In this document: piece by piece, positions 12,201 to 25,156 of the stretch
Numbering within the stretch: position 1 is the first letter of the stretch
Layout of the letters: each line of letters opens with the position of its first letter
Assembly: GCF_028858725.1 (NCBI RefSeq)
Contig: NC_084759.1
Span: 93,640,362-93,704,361 of the forward strand
Origin: Colius striatus
Taxonomy: Eukaryota > Chordata > Aves > Coliiformes > Coliidae
Direction: 5' to 3'
Length of the DNA stretch: 64,000 nucleotides
Translations under genes and position numbers: made by a program
Notes under the pieces: model-generated
The model's database searches: none
Told to the model about the DNA's origin: nothing
The model's input: only the letters and a program-made list of their open reading frames with translations

Positions 12201-14200
12201 TGTGTGTATTAGGGAGCACTGTGTTGTGTGGGGATTGTGTAATAACCACTGTTTTTGTACAGGATGGAGATGGTTTCCTCAGCACATCCCTCCAGATTCC
12301 AGTAATCCTCAGTGAAGGCCTGAGCAATTCAGACCTAACCATGCTGGTTTGAGTTTTAGCACAGATTAAAACGTATCAACATGGAGGTGTCTTAAAAGGT
12401 GAGAAAAGGCCCTGTTCAGGACTTGAAGGCAGAACTCCAGATGTTGGGAGTGAACTCAGCTGAGCATGGACACTAGAGCTTCTTGCAAAGAAAAAGTTGA
12501 AGCTTAAAGAACAATAATTTTACCATAGCAGGCAACATGACATTGCTGACCTGTTAAATGATCTTGGATGCTCTTCTGTTTGTGCTACACACTCAGTGAA
12601 CCTGGAGCATAACTAACTTGTGAGAAATATCTTGTGAGAGAACTGAAAGACCTTTATAATGCCTGTATTTCAGTTCCATATGTTGGGAAATGAAGATGTG
12701 GGGATGATGAATGAGTGAAATGTGAAAACTGAATTTTCATGTGTCACACCAGGGTTTATAATTTCAACCAGTTCTTGTAATTCCATATATTATAGGATGC
12801 TATCTCCTTGTCTACATTTAATTAATAGATCCACTTTCTAGTTTGTAAATGCAGATTTAAAAAAAAAAAATTCTCCATCCTAATATGTTCATTCATTTGG
12901 AATCCTAATTTTCTCAACTTTTGATTTATAACACTAGCACTATGTTTGACAGTACATTGTACCAAGATGAAGATCTGACATACTCTTTAAGTGGCTCTTA
13001 CAACTGTTTGACCTTCTCTATGCCACCAACAGTAGTGAAGAAAAGGTCAAGAGTCTTGGAATCTGGCTTTGTCTTGTTCCTGGGGAAACTATGGCAGTTC
13101 TGGTGAGAGGTAAGATGCCTGAAGCATAATAATTCTGAAATATAATAGGGCCAAATAGCTAATCCTTGAGTTAAAAAATGCTGGCATAGCAAGACAAATA
13201 CTGGCAAACTCTCTGAGCACACACAATTTATGCAAACAAAAGGTTAAGCAGAACAGATTATACCAATTCTCTAAATGAAATAAACTGTACTGAAAAAGTA
13301 GGTTTTGCAAGTGAAATAACAGTGTTGGAATAAATGTGTCTGTATTGTACATAACATAAAGAGGCTTTTGAAAATTAGTAACTTAATTCTTGAACATCAA
13401 TTTAAAAGAGATATCAACATAGAAAGATACGCACCCAAACCCCACTAAATGGGAATCTATGGTGAATCAGTTATATTAAAATCATAGATTCAAGCACACT
13501 AAGCTATAGAAATAAGATTTGAATATTGTAGTGAATTGAAAAAGGTAGCACACAATGCAAGTTTCAATGTTTTAATTTAATCATGGTATTTAATCAAAGC
13601 TGACTTTTTTTCTGACAAAAAAGCACTTTTCTGATTACAAGGGGAAAGTCTGACAATAATAGAATGAGAGCACTCTAGAAAAGTATCATGACTGTCATTT
13701 AGAGCTTGTCTTGACACAGGGTTACACTGGAAATATATTAGGTCAATTTGGCATACAGCATTTTTTATCAGACTAAATATGCCCCATGGAGCTAACAGGC
13801 AATAATCTTTGAATTTTAAATAAGTTCTTGCTTAAATTCAAACACTGTGTTTCAAAGCCTTTGGGTTAGAGCTGTACATTATATTATTTTGCCTCATAAG
13901 CAATGCTATTTTACTTTCATCAGGACTGCAATGTAAAAAATAGTGAGTACCCAAGAACAGTGCTCTTAATGTTCTTAATCTGTATTACTTAAAGTAACTT
14001 AGTTTAAACATTATCATCTTCTGTTCAGCTTTTAAGATTTTATTTAAAAGTGTGCCAAAACAGAAAAGTATTTCCTCTTAGTCTCCAGTTGCATTGACTC
14101 ATTCCTCTTGGTAAGAGTTATAAATAGTTTTGAGATTTGATGTATTTCTTTGTTGTCAGATGTTTCTCCATACCTTTTTGATTGTTCTTTTTTTATCTCT
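6226..14200. other. Convergent intergenic region PIGP-RIPPLY3, no gene seen
   Basis: About 8 kb of AT-rich DNA lies between the 3' ends of PIGP (+) and RIPPLY3 (-). The open frames are short (about 100 codons or fewer), lack flanking splice signals that join in phase, and resemble no protein I know. I see short A- and T-runs (for example an A-run near 11106) and no CR1 copy. Confidence 0.6.
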
Positions 14201-14243
14201 TGAATTTTATTTTGTGTTTGTCAAAGCTGACCACTGTTCATTG

Positions 14244-14388
14244 TTAGGCTGAACTGATTTCTTCATCTTCCTCAGAGTCGGTGTCATCATTGTAGAAGTG
14301 AATTGTAGCTTGTACTGGAAAACTTGCCAGGACCTTCTCTCCAATGTTATTAAGAAACTTCTGGGCTTTGGACTTGGGCAAATAAAGT
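14244..14388 (-). CDS. RIPPLY3: RIPPLY3 coding exon 4 (terminal)
   Basis: The acceptor is TTTTCTTATTAG. The exon encodes [31 protein letters not shown] and the acidic end [11 protein letters not shown], with TAA at 14246-14244. It carries most of the Ripply homology domain. Confidence 0.96.
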
Positions 14389-17300
14389 CTAATAAGAAAA
14401 TAAATTTTAAGAGAAAAAGTAAAACTATGCAATGCTTTCCCAGTTAAGCTATCTTGATTACGTTTTATCTTTCTTTGGAGAGAGAAAAATCCTAGGATTC
14501 CTTGTCTTTTAAAATCCAAGTTGCTAACTAAAAGGAACTGGTGACTTTAAGTTACCTCCATTGATTTGGGCATATTGTGTATTGGATTTATCTAATGTCC
14601 CACCCTGGTAAAGTGTTGTCAGAGCAATGATGTGCACTTGAGATGGTTTGGTTTGGCTTTTACCACAGTTCAGAATTGGTAGTGTCCCATGTGACTGGGG
14701 GAACTTTGAGGAGTATTCTGGGATGCCGGAATTAAAACACCAGGTTAAGATTGGGTGGGTTTCCTGTTGCACACAGGTTGATCTTAGTGGATTTTGTGTC
14801 TCCAGGTGGAGGAAGAGATGTACGCTGAAATTTTATTTCAAAATTCATATTGGTTTGTATTGAAATCATAAATGTCTTAATTTACATTTCAGGTTATCAC
14901 TAACTTATGAAGTTTCAGGTTTCCCCCTAATTTATACGGTCTATACACATCTATGGTTTTTTATGTGCATTTGTCCAGCTTTTGATTAAATTTGACAGTG
15001 ATAAAGGTCAGTCAGAACTTAAGCTTCTACAGCTTTTATAAAAAAACAAGTGCTTGTAAAGAAGAGACATTTCCATGAGTAGTTAAAACTGTGTTACTTA
15101 AAAGAGATACTCCAGAGACAAATTGATACTTTGTCTGAAAAGGAATATGTCTTGTCTTGGAAGGGGTCACTTTTCCCGTATCAAATAATAGGATTTAACT
15201 CACCTCACTGGATGTTGAAACCCCAGGGCTCCTTTTGATCTAAAATTTATTAGCTGACCATCCAGTTCTGACTGTAAAGAGATATTTATTATTGAGAATA
15301 GGCTAAAAATGAAGATTTTTTTTTTCTTCTATAGGTTATTGTAACATTCTACAGGTTTGCTGTGCTGCATGTTGCTTTAAGTGTAATTCAGAGAATGTAT
15401 GTGCCCACAATCTTCCAATAGTTGCACATTTGACAAAGCATTGAGCTCTTATATTTTATAAGCCTTAAAACCATGAAGTTGTACATTTTGCTGAAGTTCT
15501 TATGGAATATCTATAGCAACTGAACAGCTAATAACAGCAGCAAATAGAAGTTTGTTTATTGGAAGGAAAAAAGGATTTTGAATCAATTTAAGGGACAGGG
15601 AGGTTACAGTTTTATAAGATACCTCTTTAACTACGTTAACCAGTAGTTTGGAGTTGTAACATTAAAATCTGCAAGTTTAATTATAATCAAAGATCAAACA
15701 AGCATGTTAAGAGTCCGAACAGTAAAATCAAGAGACAACTCGTATCTTACATTTCTAAGCAAACAGTAATGAAAAGGAAGTATTTTTGATACAACAGAGT
15801 TGGTTATAAAAATATTTTTTAAATATAAAAAAATTGGCACAGAATAAAATCCTTCAACTTAAGATTGCAATAAAAATCAATAATTGCAAATGTTAACTTT
15901 TCTAAATCCTATTATGATTATAAACTTGGAGTGTAAATCTGAAAGCAGCTCCCAAAATCACTGAGCCATATTGCTTCACCTTGTATGCATATATTCTCTT
16001 CCATATCTTATAACAAGAAGACTTTTTTTTCTCCTCCTTTCGCTATAAACTTGATGTCATATAAAATGGGAAGATTTAGCTTTGTTATACTAGAACTTCT
16101 AGTGAACAGAATCCAGAAACCATCCACTCTGTTGCACTGAAATATGACTTTTGTCATTGACAGTGCAATTTGCCTTTTTCTGAGGAAGTAGGCTTCAGCA
16201 TGGATATTTTGATGGGCCCCAAAAAGCCTTTGGGCTATGGACCAAGCAAATGATCCCATAGAATTCTCCCTCTACCTTTTATGTTGCCTTATTTCTCTCA
16301 TATCCACCTGTTTGCTTTGTAGCCAAAGCAATTTGTCTTCAGGCTGCTAGGGTTTTGTTGAGGGGTTTTTTTGTGTGTGTGTGTGTGTGTGTGTGTTTAA
16401 TCAGGAGACTCATTTAGTTTGTTTCTACAGTACCTAGTAAAATGGACTGGTGATCTGGCTGAACACTGTAGATATGATCATAAAATCTGTTAAAATAACA
16501 GATGTTATTTTTCTCCTTTTGTATTTACATTAAAATTAAACCAGTCCTTTTTATCTTTACTGATCTATATTTTCTACTGTCCTCTATCTGGAATGTGTAT
16601 TATTTTAAATAACGATGTATGTAATAATACATATTAATTATAAACACATTCTATGCTTTTTCTTTTCAGACTATAATACAGCATTTCTGAAAAACAATGT
16701 TGATAAAAGTAAATTATTGCAAAATTTAACTCAGTTTGTATAGAGCACAATATGTTCAGTGTTAAATTGTATTATGTTGTAGATATGGCAATAATAACTT
16801 CAGGTTACTTTACATGGCTTTTATTGGGGCATGACTGACATTTTAATTCAAGTAGTGGGAAAAGTGTTGCTTTTTATATAAGGAAAAGTATATTACGTTC
16901 CTATGCAACCTGATCTAGGTGGACCTGCTTCTGCAAGGGGGTTGGACTAGATGATCTTTAAAAGTCCCTTCCAACTCCTACCATTCTATGATTCTATGGA
17001 CAGATAACTATAGGGTACATTGTAACACATATTCTCCACTACAGATGTAAAATTATTGTTAGTGCTTTGTGCTGTATCTTTCAGTTTCTCAGGTTAGGCT
17101 CTTATATGTATATTCCTTTCCTAAACTTTTCCCCCCCTCTTTTAAATTGCACAGAGGTTATTGAAACTTCTATTTGCTTTGCTTTCCAGTGTTTGGAGTG
17201 TCTACTGATCTGTAAAGCATTGACATTGCTCTGTATATGCTGCAGAAAATAAAAGTAGCCAGCATGCAACTAACTAGCAAAAACATTGTGCTCAATCCAT

Positions 17301-19946
17301 CTTTCAAGGGTGTTGGCCAGACACCTCAATAAGTTTGCTTAAGAAGATACCTCTTGCCTTCCACAACTCTGGGGTGTAGGTATGCATTAGTGAGCACCTC
17401 TTCCCACCTATGCACCACACAAAGTATCCAAGCATCTTTCCTCAGTTGTTGTGACCCTGTTAGAAAGCACATGAAAGGGCTCCTAAAGTCCTCCTTCAGC
17501 CCTCATTAGATGCCCCCCTACAGGGGCATCTAGGATGTTGAAGCAGTGTGGATAGGCTGTAAGGTACGAATGAGAAGGATCTGAGAAGCTTCTGTCAGGA
17601 AGGAGAAATATTAAAAACATTGGAACCAACTGTTTCAGTTACACTCTGCTTGAAACAATGCCAAGCTGTTAGCAAGAATGTGGGAAATTTCACGTATCAT
17701 CTGTTTTTCTCACACAAGTAGGCAGATGCCCAAGTGTGAATTAAACCCTTTGAGATGTTTGAATAAAATTTTCTACAAAAACATAACTTCAGTAATAAAT
17801 CACAACTTCCTGATTTCAGAAACCTTAGTTTCTTGAAATTATCACTTTACAGCTCTTACACTTACATGTTTACTGATGAGAGTAAGACTTCTCTCATCCT
17901 GTGCCTCTGGGAGAGCTTGGACCATTGCTGGGAAGGACATTCTTTCACAGGCTTTCCCAAGGCACTTGCTGAGAGGAGTGTGGCACTCCCTCAGATCTGT
18001 GCAGTTAAAACCTCCATCAGTAGCAGATAAAATGTACAAGGTAAAAAAGTGTTGCATGTGTTTGAATATAGTAGAAATTGTTACTCTTCAAAGACTGTCA
18101 CTAAGGAGAGTTTTCTTAACCTGCTGAGCCTTTGGTAAAAAGCTGATGTAACTAGTAGATTGGATGCTGCAAAATCTTAGGCAGGTGATTAAAACTAAGC
18201 ATGGGAGTAGCCCCATTTCAATATGTTCTTAAGAGTTCATAGCATTGAGGTCTACATTGAATGTGCTTCAATCTCTCTTTGTTGTTATTCTTTGAAGCTA
18301 ATAAATCTTCCTACATAAGTAAGTAAAACTAATAATCGTGATGCCTTTCAAAGGCACTTGGCAGTAAGAGCTACTTTAAAATCCAGTTTTCTGTTGATTT
18401 CTAGCTGGTTTAGCTATAGCAACATCCCTCCCCCAAAAACATCAATGAAATTGTGTCCCTGATAGTATGGTTTTTAAATTTCATCTGGAAGTCATTTTTT
18501 AAGTCCCCCTATACACAGACTAGGCCTGGAAATTTCAAACTGAGGATATTGTTATTTTTTTAATTAAGCTAATAAAATCCACCATTAAAATGAGGGTTGT
18601 GTTGAGTAAGCAGTGTTTTCTGCAGCTCTTTAAGAACTGATAATGATTCAATACCTGATACATAACTAGAGATAACCATTATCATGTTGAGAGCACCATA
18701 ATTTGAACCATATTTTTTAACATTGAAGAAATGCTTGAAAGAACGAATTAATAGATGACCAGGCCTCACTTCCTGTGTTCAAAAAGTTTCAATTACTCCA
18801 CCTGTTTCCTATAAGGATTATCTTATCCAGAATTCAGTCTCACCATTTGTTGATTCTCTGTCATCTCACTGTCTCTTGCTGTGAGCATCCAAGGCCTCCA
18901 TAAAGCAGGGCTGCTGAAAGATTAAGATAGAGTAGCGCTCCCATAGTTAATTCTTTGTGGTTTTATCTGGACAGTGCAGCTCCTTTTGTTAGATCCTGCT
19001 GGAAGCTTTTGAAATAACATGATTTTTTTTTGTTTCAACACAATTTGATTTGGTAAACCTGATTTCTATGGCTATATTAGGCTGTCTTCTTTCTACGATC
19101 TGATTAAACAAACTAGGTGATCACTTGCATATGTTTAACTAAGCAGTTATTCTCCTTTAAGATTTCACAACTCAAAGTGACTGTATTGAACTCCAAGTCA
19201 TGATGCAATTAATACTGAAATCTTTTTACCCATGCAGCACTGCTACAAAATAGAAGGGAACTCTCATTCTCTGACAGTATGTCTAAATACACATTCCATG
19301 TCGTTCATTGAGTGGCTGGTTATTTATTGAGTAAGCAACTCCAGCATTAAACTGAGACAGGTAATCTGATCTAATCAGCTGAAGAGAGCATATGCAGTGG
19401 TGAATGCTACATCTGCCTTTTGTTTGGTGGGGAGGGCCCTACAATTATGGATGCTCTCATTAACAGTACTTTCCATCTCTGCTGCTGTATAACAGCTCCA
19501 TACAGCTGGGCAAATGGAAAAGTGCTTTCAGATATGAAAGGTAAATAAATTTAAAATTAATAGTAAATCAGTTATCACAATCTTAATTTTCACTTCCATT
19601 TATAAGCATGTTCCAAAATATTTGACTGAAAAGGATAAAATATCAGCAAAAGGAATAAAATACCTATTCCAAATGAAACATTTTCAGAAACGTTATTTTC
19701 CTCTTTACTCATTCTCTATTGTCTCTTCAATGCTGATATCATTGAAATGATCTTTACAGTGGGAGTTTGGAAAGGAAGGCTGCTGTAAAAAGCCTCCCTG
19801 TGCCTGCCTTACCTCTGTGGGTGCTCTATTGGCCGGGATGGGTGTTGCCGCTGTCTCTGTTGCTGCTGCTGCCAGGCGCCCGGGGAGTGGGGACAGATGA
19901 GACCCGCTGAAGCCGGGAGCGGGAGACCTGCAGCTGCACCCTCCAT
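14244..19946 (-). CDS. RIPPLY3: RIPPLY3, Groucho-recruiting T-box repressor (complete, 4 coding exons)
   Basis: Ripply proteins bind T-box factors (for RIPPLY3, Tbx1) and recruit Groucho/TLE co-repressors through a WRPW motif; RIPPLY3 acts in pharyngeal development. The coding exons, in order, are 19946-19813, 18913-18844, 15271-15204 and 14388-14244. All junctions are GT/AG, and the phases (2, 0, 2) close to 417 nt, 138 aa. The ATG at 19946 has a strong context (GCCATGG) and opens [12 protein letters not shown] Gln-rich run (QQQQQRQRQ) precedes SPALWRPW, with WRPW at residues 50-53. The Ripply homology block runs from about residue 79 ([20 protein letters not shown]) to [13 protein letters not shown]. 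The tail is acidic ([11 protein letters not shown]). It is convergent with PIGP and divergent from HLCS, as in mammals. Possible minus-strand AATAAA signals lie at 14211-14206 and 14044-14039. Confidence 0.94.
15204..15271 (-). CDS. RIPPLY3: RIPPLY3 coding exon 3
   Basis: The acceptor is ATATCTCTTTACAG. The exon encodes [19 protein letters not shown] and HPV, the start of the Ripply homology domain. The donor is CAGTGAG then GTGAG, in phase 2. Confidence 0.93.
16372..16396. repeat. (GT)n microsatellite
   Basis: About 12 uninterrupted GT dinucleotides in RIPPLY3 intron 2. Confidence 0.95.
16898..16999 (+). mobile_element. CR1 LINE fragment (3' end), plus orientation
   Basis: The block ACCTGATCTAGGTGGACCTG leads to GGTTGGACTAGATGATCTTT and CCTTCCAACTCC and ends CCATTCTATGATTCTATGG. 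This is the bird CR1 3' tail with its terminal ATTCTATG repeats. Only about 100 bases remain. It lies in RIPPLY3 intron 2, antisense to the gene. Confidence 0.93.
17507..17532. repeat. Perfect 10-bp inverted repeat (6-base loop)
   Basis: TAGATGCCCC at 17507-17516 is the exact reverse complement of GGGGCATCTA at 17523-17532, with CCTACA between. It is in RIPPLY3 intron 2 and no gene is associated with it. Confidence 0.85.
18844..18913 (-). CDS. RIPPLY3: RIPPLY3 coding exon 2 (WRPW exon)
   Basis: The acceptor is TTAATCTTTCAG followed by CAG, a tandem NAGNAG site. The exon encodes [17 protein letters not shown] and ends ATG then GTGAGA in phase 0. TGG AGG CCT TGG, the WRPW tetrapeptide, lies at 18900-18889. 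At 70 bases the exon is too short for a 60-codon ORF search. Confidence 0.93.
19813..19946 (-). CDS. RIPPLY3: RIPPLY3 coding exon 1
   Basis: ATG at 19946-19944 (GCCATGG). The frame reads [15 protein letters not shown], then a Gln/Arg-rich stretch, and ends at the donor CACAGAG then GTAAGG in phase 2. Another frame across the same bases is also open but stops before the donor. Only this frame joins the next exon in phase. Confidence 0.85.
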
Positions 19947-22900
19947 GGCATTTGGTGGTCTAAAGCCAGTGGGTGATGGCCTGAGTCTTTCAACCCCTCC
20001 TTTATCTTAACTCCCAGTGAGTACTTACCTAAAACAAACACGGCCTCAGGTAAAAAAGGAGAGAAACCTTCTTAATGAGATTTCTTTTAACTCCCCTGAA
20101 CAGTTCAAAGATAGGGCGCTCACGTGGACAGGCTGTCCCAGGGAGAGCACTGCTAGGGAAACACAGGCTTTTTGTTAAGTTTGGTTAGCAAACCACGTGG
20201 AAAATAATCTACACCCTTTACCTTTCTGTCACTGTTTTACAAAATCCATATTTCTCTATATGAAATACACGACGTAAACACTCTTTGCATGCTTTGGGAA
20301 AACTCATCAACATCCTGTCCAAAAAAAGTGTAACAGAAACTCTGAGAGAATTTTAAATGTAAAATATTTTTTTAAATTACTAAAGTCTGTTCCATCCTTT
20401 AACTATAAAAGTGAAAAGGATACCAAGAATCAGTGAAGGTGAGAGGACTTAAAGACTGGCCTAGTGACTTCTTTAAGACTACAGGGGTGTTCCGTTCATT
20501 CAACTGCTATTTGATAGACGGAGAAGAAAGCTTATGCCAAGGAAGATTACTTTTTCATAGAAGAAGAGTTATGAATGTCATCACTTTGAGGAATCTTATT
20601 TCCAAGTATGTAATCTAACATTTAAGCCCACAAAGACTGAATAGAAACAGACTGTTTCATTCATAGCATGCATTACTCAGCCTGTTACATTGTACAAGAA
20701 CGATTTATAATCTGGTGGGTGACCTTATCTGATTTTTGTTGTTGTGGTTCATCATTGCAGTTCATTTTGTTTCTTTTATTTCCCAGCTACTGCAGAGATT
20801 TAAGACCTAAAGCTGAATTCTCTTTCCACCGGTGCTGTTTACACATTGACATCAAAGGCAACAGATTCAGTTCTCAAATACAACAGGTTTCTACTGTGAA
20901 CTTTCTGCCCAGAGAGAGAAAAATCATTTCATTTATTGAACATGAAATGTCCATTGATCATTTAGTATGAATTAGGTCCCTTCTAGCTGATTTAGCAGAA
21001 GAAACCATCAAAGCAGTCAGTTTGAGAGGATGTTGAAAATTCAGGGTGGGAGTCAGACCCTCTGAGGTAAGCCTAGAGGCTCTTCTTCATGTTATGACTT
21101 ATTTGGTATATGTCCAGTCAGCAAGAAGATGTTGCACTCAACAGATGAAGACCACTGGATATATTCCCTTGGAGACATCATGTTCCCTGGAAATTTTCCC
21201 ATGTTAGAAAAGATTGTATGTATACCTTTGCACATGTGGAATTTTGTATGTTCTAGTGATTTTGATTAAATGTCTTTCCAGAGAGAGAAGCTTCGGTCAG
21301 ATTGCAGTCACAATGATTTTCCTACATGGATGCAAGTTGCATCGTTGTCTTAGCTACTTGGCGCTCCTAAGACTGATAAAAGTAGGAGCAAACAGAGGTT
21401 CTGATGTTTGTTCTCTTCATTAACAGAACCTGGGATTTTATTTTTTGAGGTCCAAATCTGACATAATTTTTTCCTGTTCTTTAAAACATCCCTTCTTGCT
21501 GTGACAATGGCCAAATTTAATGGCCAAAGCCATTAAATACTCTTCTGGGAAGTAATGACAATATATAACAGAGGACTTACAGTTTAAATCTACTCTCTTC
21601 CATGTTTAATACTGTGTGACATTTGTAAAGTTTTAACTGAGTAGATAATACCATATCTGAAAGAAGAAAATATATGCATAGTCTCAATCAATTAAAAAAG
21701 TTATGTGGCAAAATCAGTACAAATATTAAGAGTGGTGAATATGTTGAATAATATTAAAATAACAAAATCTATATCAAGTGGTACCATGAATCCTGAGAAA
21801 AAAGATGCAAACTTCTAAAGTAACCTAAACTGTAATTAAATATCTTGCTGAATTACAATTTGAAATACGCATATATAATTTCATCAGCTTAGTTTTATTT
21901 AGAACTAATTTAACTTGATAGTTAAAAGGGAAGTGTGAATTACACAACTGATGCCTATGGTCCTGATCTTGCAACCAGATCCATATGTGAGGATAATTGA
22001 TTTAATACCTCTGGATAGAATCTGCCAACATGGATATTAGTTCAGCCTAAACTACTAACATAGAGCTCTCCATAAGATTCAAAGTTACCCTCAATCTGTT
22101 GCTAAAGCCCTGCAAAACCAAACTTATTAAAACATTATCGAAAAATATAATTTCTGTAAATGGAGCTATAATGAAATCTAATATAATTACATGTAGCACT
22201 GTAGAAAAAAAAAATTAAGATTACATTATTGTACTAACTAATCAAAGCACCGAACTTTAGTACTTTCATGGAAATTATTAGCTAAAATCAGGTTGCAGAT
22301 CTGTGTAAAATGGTTTATTACAGTAAAATATGAACAGCTGTAATAGTGCATGATCTCATTCCTAAAAAAAAAAAAAATAAACAAAATGCAGCAATTAAGC
22401 CAGTCATAGCTGACTAAATTTACGAATGATTTTTTTTTTTCAATATGCCTAATTTTGATACAAGGTGCTGTATTTGGTGGAGAACACGTCTCAGAATCAG
22501 AAAACACTGATTCTGGATTCTGTCACAGTTGCTTAACCAGTTTTCCCAGAAGCCAGGAGTATTTTTCAGACATCTGATACTAACCTGAGAATCATTTTGA
22601 CAGGCTTGATTCTTACAGAGAGATGAGCTGTAAGATAATTATTTTGGAAGAGGTTCTTTGTGGGAAAACTGTTTTACTCTGTTTTCTCATGAAAGCACTT
22701 GTGCATTCACAAGAATAAAGTGTTCAATACAAATTGTTTTAGGTCAAGGGAACTGGATATCTCTACAGCATTTAATAGTTTTGAGTAATATTGTACTAAA
22801 CAACATTGACATAGGCACCTGTAGCCTGTAATAGCATGCAAAGCTCCTCAAAGAGGGATTGCTGGAAAAGCTTTTCAGGAACAGAGGGAGGAGGAAACCA

Positions 22901-24860
22901 AACCATTCATAAAGCACAGCAAGGTCGGTCTCACGATATTCTTTTAAAGTCTAAAAGAGACATCTATGTTGAGGAGAGTTGGTTCCCCATTCTGAGTGGC
23001 CTCCTTTGAGAGCTTTCCCACGTGGCCTGTTTGAAGAGCTGAGGGAGATTTACCCCCTCTAGACTGAAGTTGGCCTTTCCCTCCCACTGTAGGAGGAGGG
23101 ATTCTTCAAGCTTATGATCAGAAATTAAAAATTTATCTTACTCACTTTCTTCAGGGTTTTTCAAATTGTTTTTAAACAATTTCATGTCTCTGCCTTGTGT
23201 GTGTGTGTGTGTGTTCAGCATCTTGCAACATCTCTCTATAATCTTTTCTCTATGACAAAACCTCAAGTGTTCTGGGAAGTCTGACGGTTAGTATTACTCA
23301 CCGTTTCTTTTCAAGGTTTCCTTCCACCCTTCTATAAGGAGAAACTAATTGACGTAGTTATTTTGGAATGCCTACGTTAGTAAATTTCCTGGTGCAAAAA
23401 AAGCCTTGGACTCATGATAATAATAAAAGAATGTTTTCCAATCAAAAATTCTTGAACTTTTAATCAGAGCTTGTAAGTCCAGCTACACTAGAATAGAAAC
23501 TACAAAAACCTGCAGCAACTTTATGGCTTCAAACTGTTGTAATGGAGAACATGCCAACATACATAGAAACCTGTCTTAAAACAGTGACTGCTTTTACCTG
23601 TACATTGTTCTGCTTTAGATTCCTTTGCATTGTGAAGTTTTGATTCAGTATTCTCATCTCCTCATAAACTTTCCCAAGGTAAAGGAGCCTTAAAAATGAA
23701 AAGGATTATAATGAAGTTGACTGCATTTCATGCCAGTGCAGAGCAATGCATGTTCCTTATCGTGCAAAGGTTATATAAACAGTTGTGTTTTGCGATGTGA
23801 TCTGAAGGTCAGCAATGCTTGTGCTGTTGAAACAGTATAGAGAAAGTGAATTCCAAAGCTGAGAGCTTTCTTTGGAGGTTGTATACTTTGCTTGTTTTCT
23901 TTCTTTTGATGTGCCTGAGTAAGTATTTTGATTTCCCGCATAAGATAAAGTCACACAAAGGAACAGTGTATAATGCCAAATGAGGACCACTGGAGACTTT
24001 GTTCCTTTCTCTGCAGAATATGCACAAAGCTGGTACTTCTGAAGCTTGAGATAGAGAAGGACAATTATTTAAATTATTTGACACTCCAACTGTAACTCTC
24101 AGCTGTTTCTGCCATGCACTTTGGAAATCAAAATTGCGTCAGCAATTCCTATGATTTTGGATAAGCTTCTGCTGTGGATGGAGATTTAAACAAGTAAAAA
24201 TGTCTGTCATAGTAGTGGTTGTGTTTTTGTCATATTGATGCCTGCTCTAAAGCTTGCAGGACCCATTTGCTCCTTGTTTATCTACAGTGACAGTGTGTTG
24301 TTGCTGGAGATCCATTTAGGAAACTGTTCTTTTAGAATACCCGTTTTAGTAAATTTCCAAGCACACACAAGGCTTTGAGTTCAGGGTAACAAAAAAGAAT
24401 GTATCTTCATGCCCTTTTAAGGAAATGATTGCCACATGTCAGTTAGCTGCAATGTACCGTCAGCTGTAATATTAATGCTAGTGCTGGCTTCTTTCTTCCA
24501 GGCTTCCTGCACTTTTCCTGCTGCCTTTTTTAGTTCCCCTTCTCTTTTCACTCACCTACTAAATGTTTGCTAGGATCAGACTGACATACGTGTTCTTTTC
24601 ACAGAGCTCAGTGTTGCGACAACCTTACACATACAACACAGAAATTCTTAAAAAACTTTTGTGCAGAGACATACTAGAGGAATAAAGGTTACCTTGTTAG
24701 CTCTGTTGCATCTTGTGTAGTGGCAAGTTGTGTTGGCACATGCAAATTATACACCTTTTTACCTGACGGGCTGTTCTTCACTACAGCTTTAGCGACCAAC
24801 TCTGTGGCACCCAGACTTTGTCTTAAGTCAATGTATCCAACGCCAACAGACAAATACATG
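19947..24860. other. Intergenic region RIPPLY3-HLCS, no gene seen
   Basis: AT-rich DNA lies between the divergent RIPPLY3 and HLCS genes and must include the RIPPLY3 promoter. The only weak GC rise is around RIPPLY3 exon 1 (about 19800-19980). It contains a (TG)n run at 23196-23214, an A-run near 22365 and a T-run near 22431. The open frames are short and unrecognised. One minus-strand open stretch ending in a donor at 24693 is discussed as a finding. Confidence 0.55.
23196..23214. repeat. (TG)n microsatellite
   Basis: About nine TG dinucleotides in intergenic DNA. Confidence 0.9.
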
Positions 24861-24862
24861 TT

Positions 24863-24876
24863 TTGCCCTCTGGTGG
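24863..24876 (-). promoter_or_regulatory. CTCF-like motif, minus orientation
   Basis: The minus strand reads CCACCAGAGGGCAA, matching 13 of 14 positions of the CTCF core CCASYAGRKGGCRS. It lies about 0.9 kb upstream of the HLCS start codon. The motif is seen directly; occupancy is inferred. Confidence 0.5.
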
Positions 24877-25156
24877 CTACACTGGAACTAGTGTGGGACC
24901 TGGAGGAGGAGGGGGTCTTCACGTGGTTGTGATGGAGGGGATAGTGGACGGTCAGGTGGCAGTGTGGAGCTATTTCTGAGGAAGATGAGACCCTCCCGTT
25001 GCTGCATGGAAATAAGCAGTGAACACTTCACCTCTCACCGTTTTGCCAGGTATACACTTTCCTGTGACTCATAGCAGCAAGACCCGAGGTAGCTGAAGGA
25101 CAGCAAACCGGTCTGTATGGTGGAAATGTGATTTCACCTCCCTGCATTGCACCCAC

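Noticed and set aside
19813-19946. RIPPLY3 exon 1 read alone suggests the WRPW motif has been lost (SPGAW followed by a Gln run).
   Set aside because: The phase does not join exon 1 to the exon at 15271. A separate 70-bp exon at 18844-18913 restores the phase and carries an intact WRPW.
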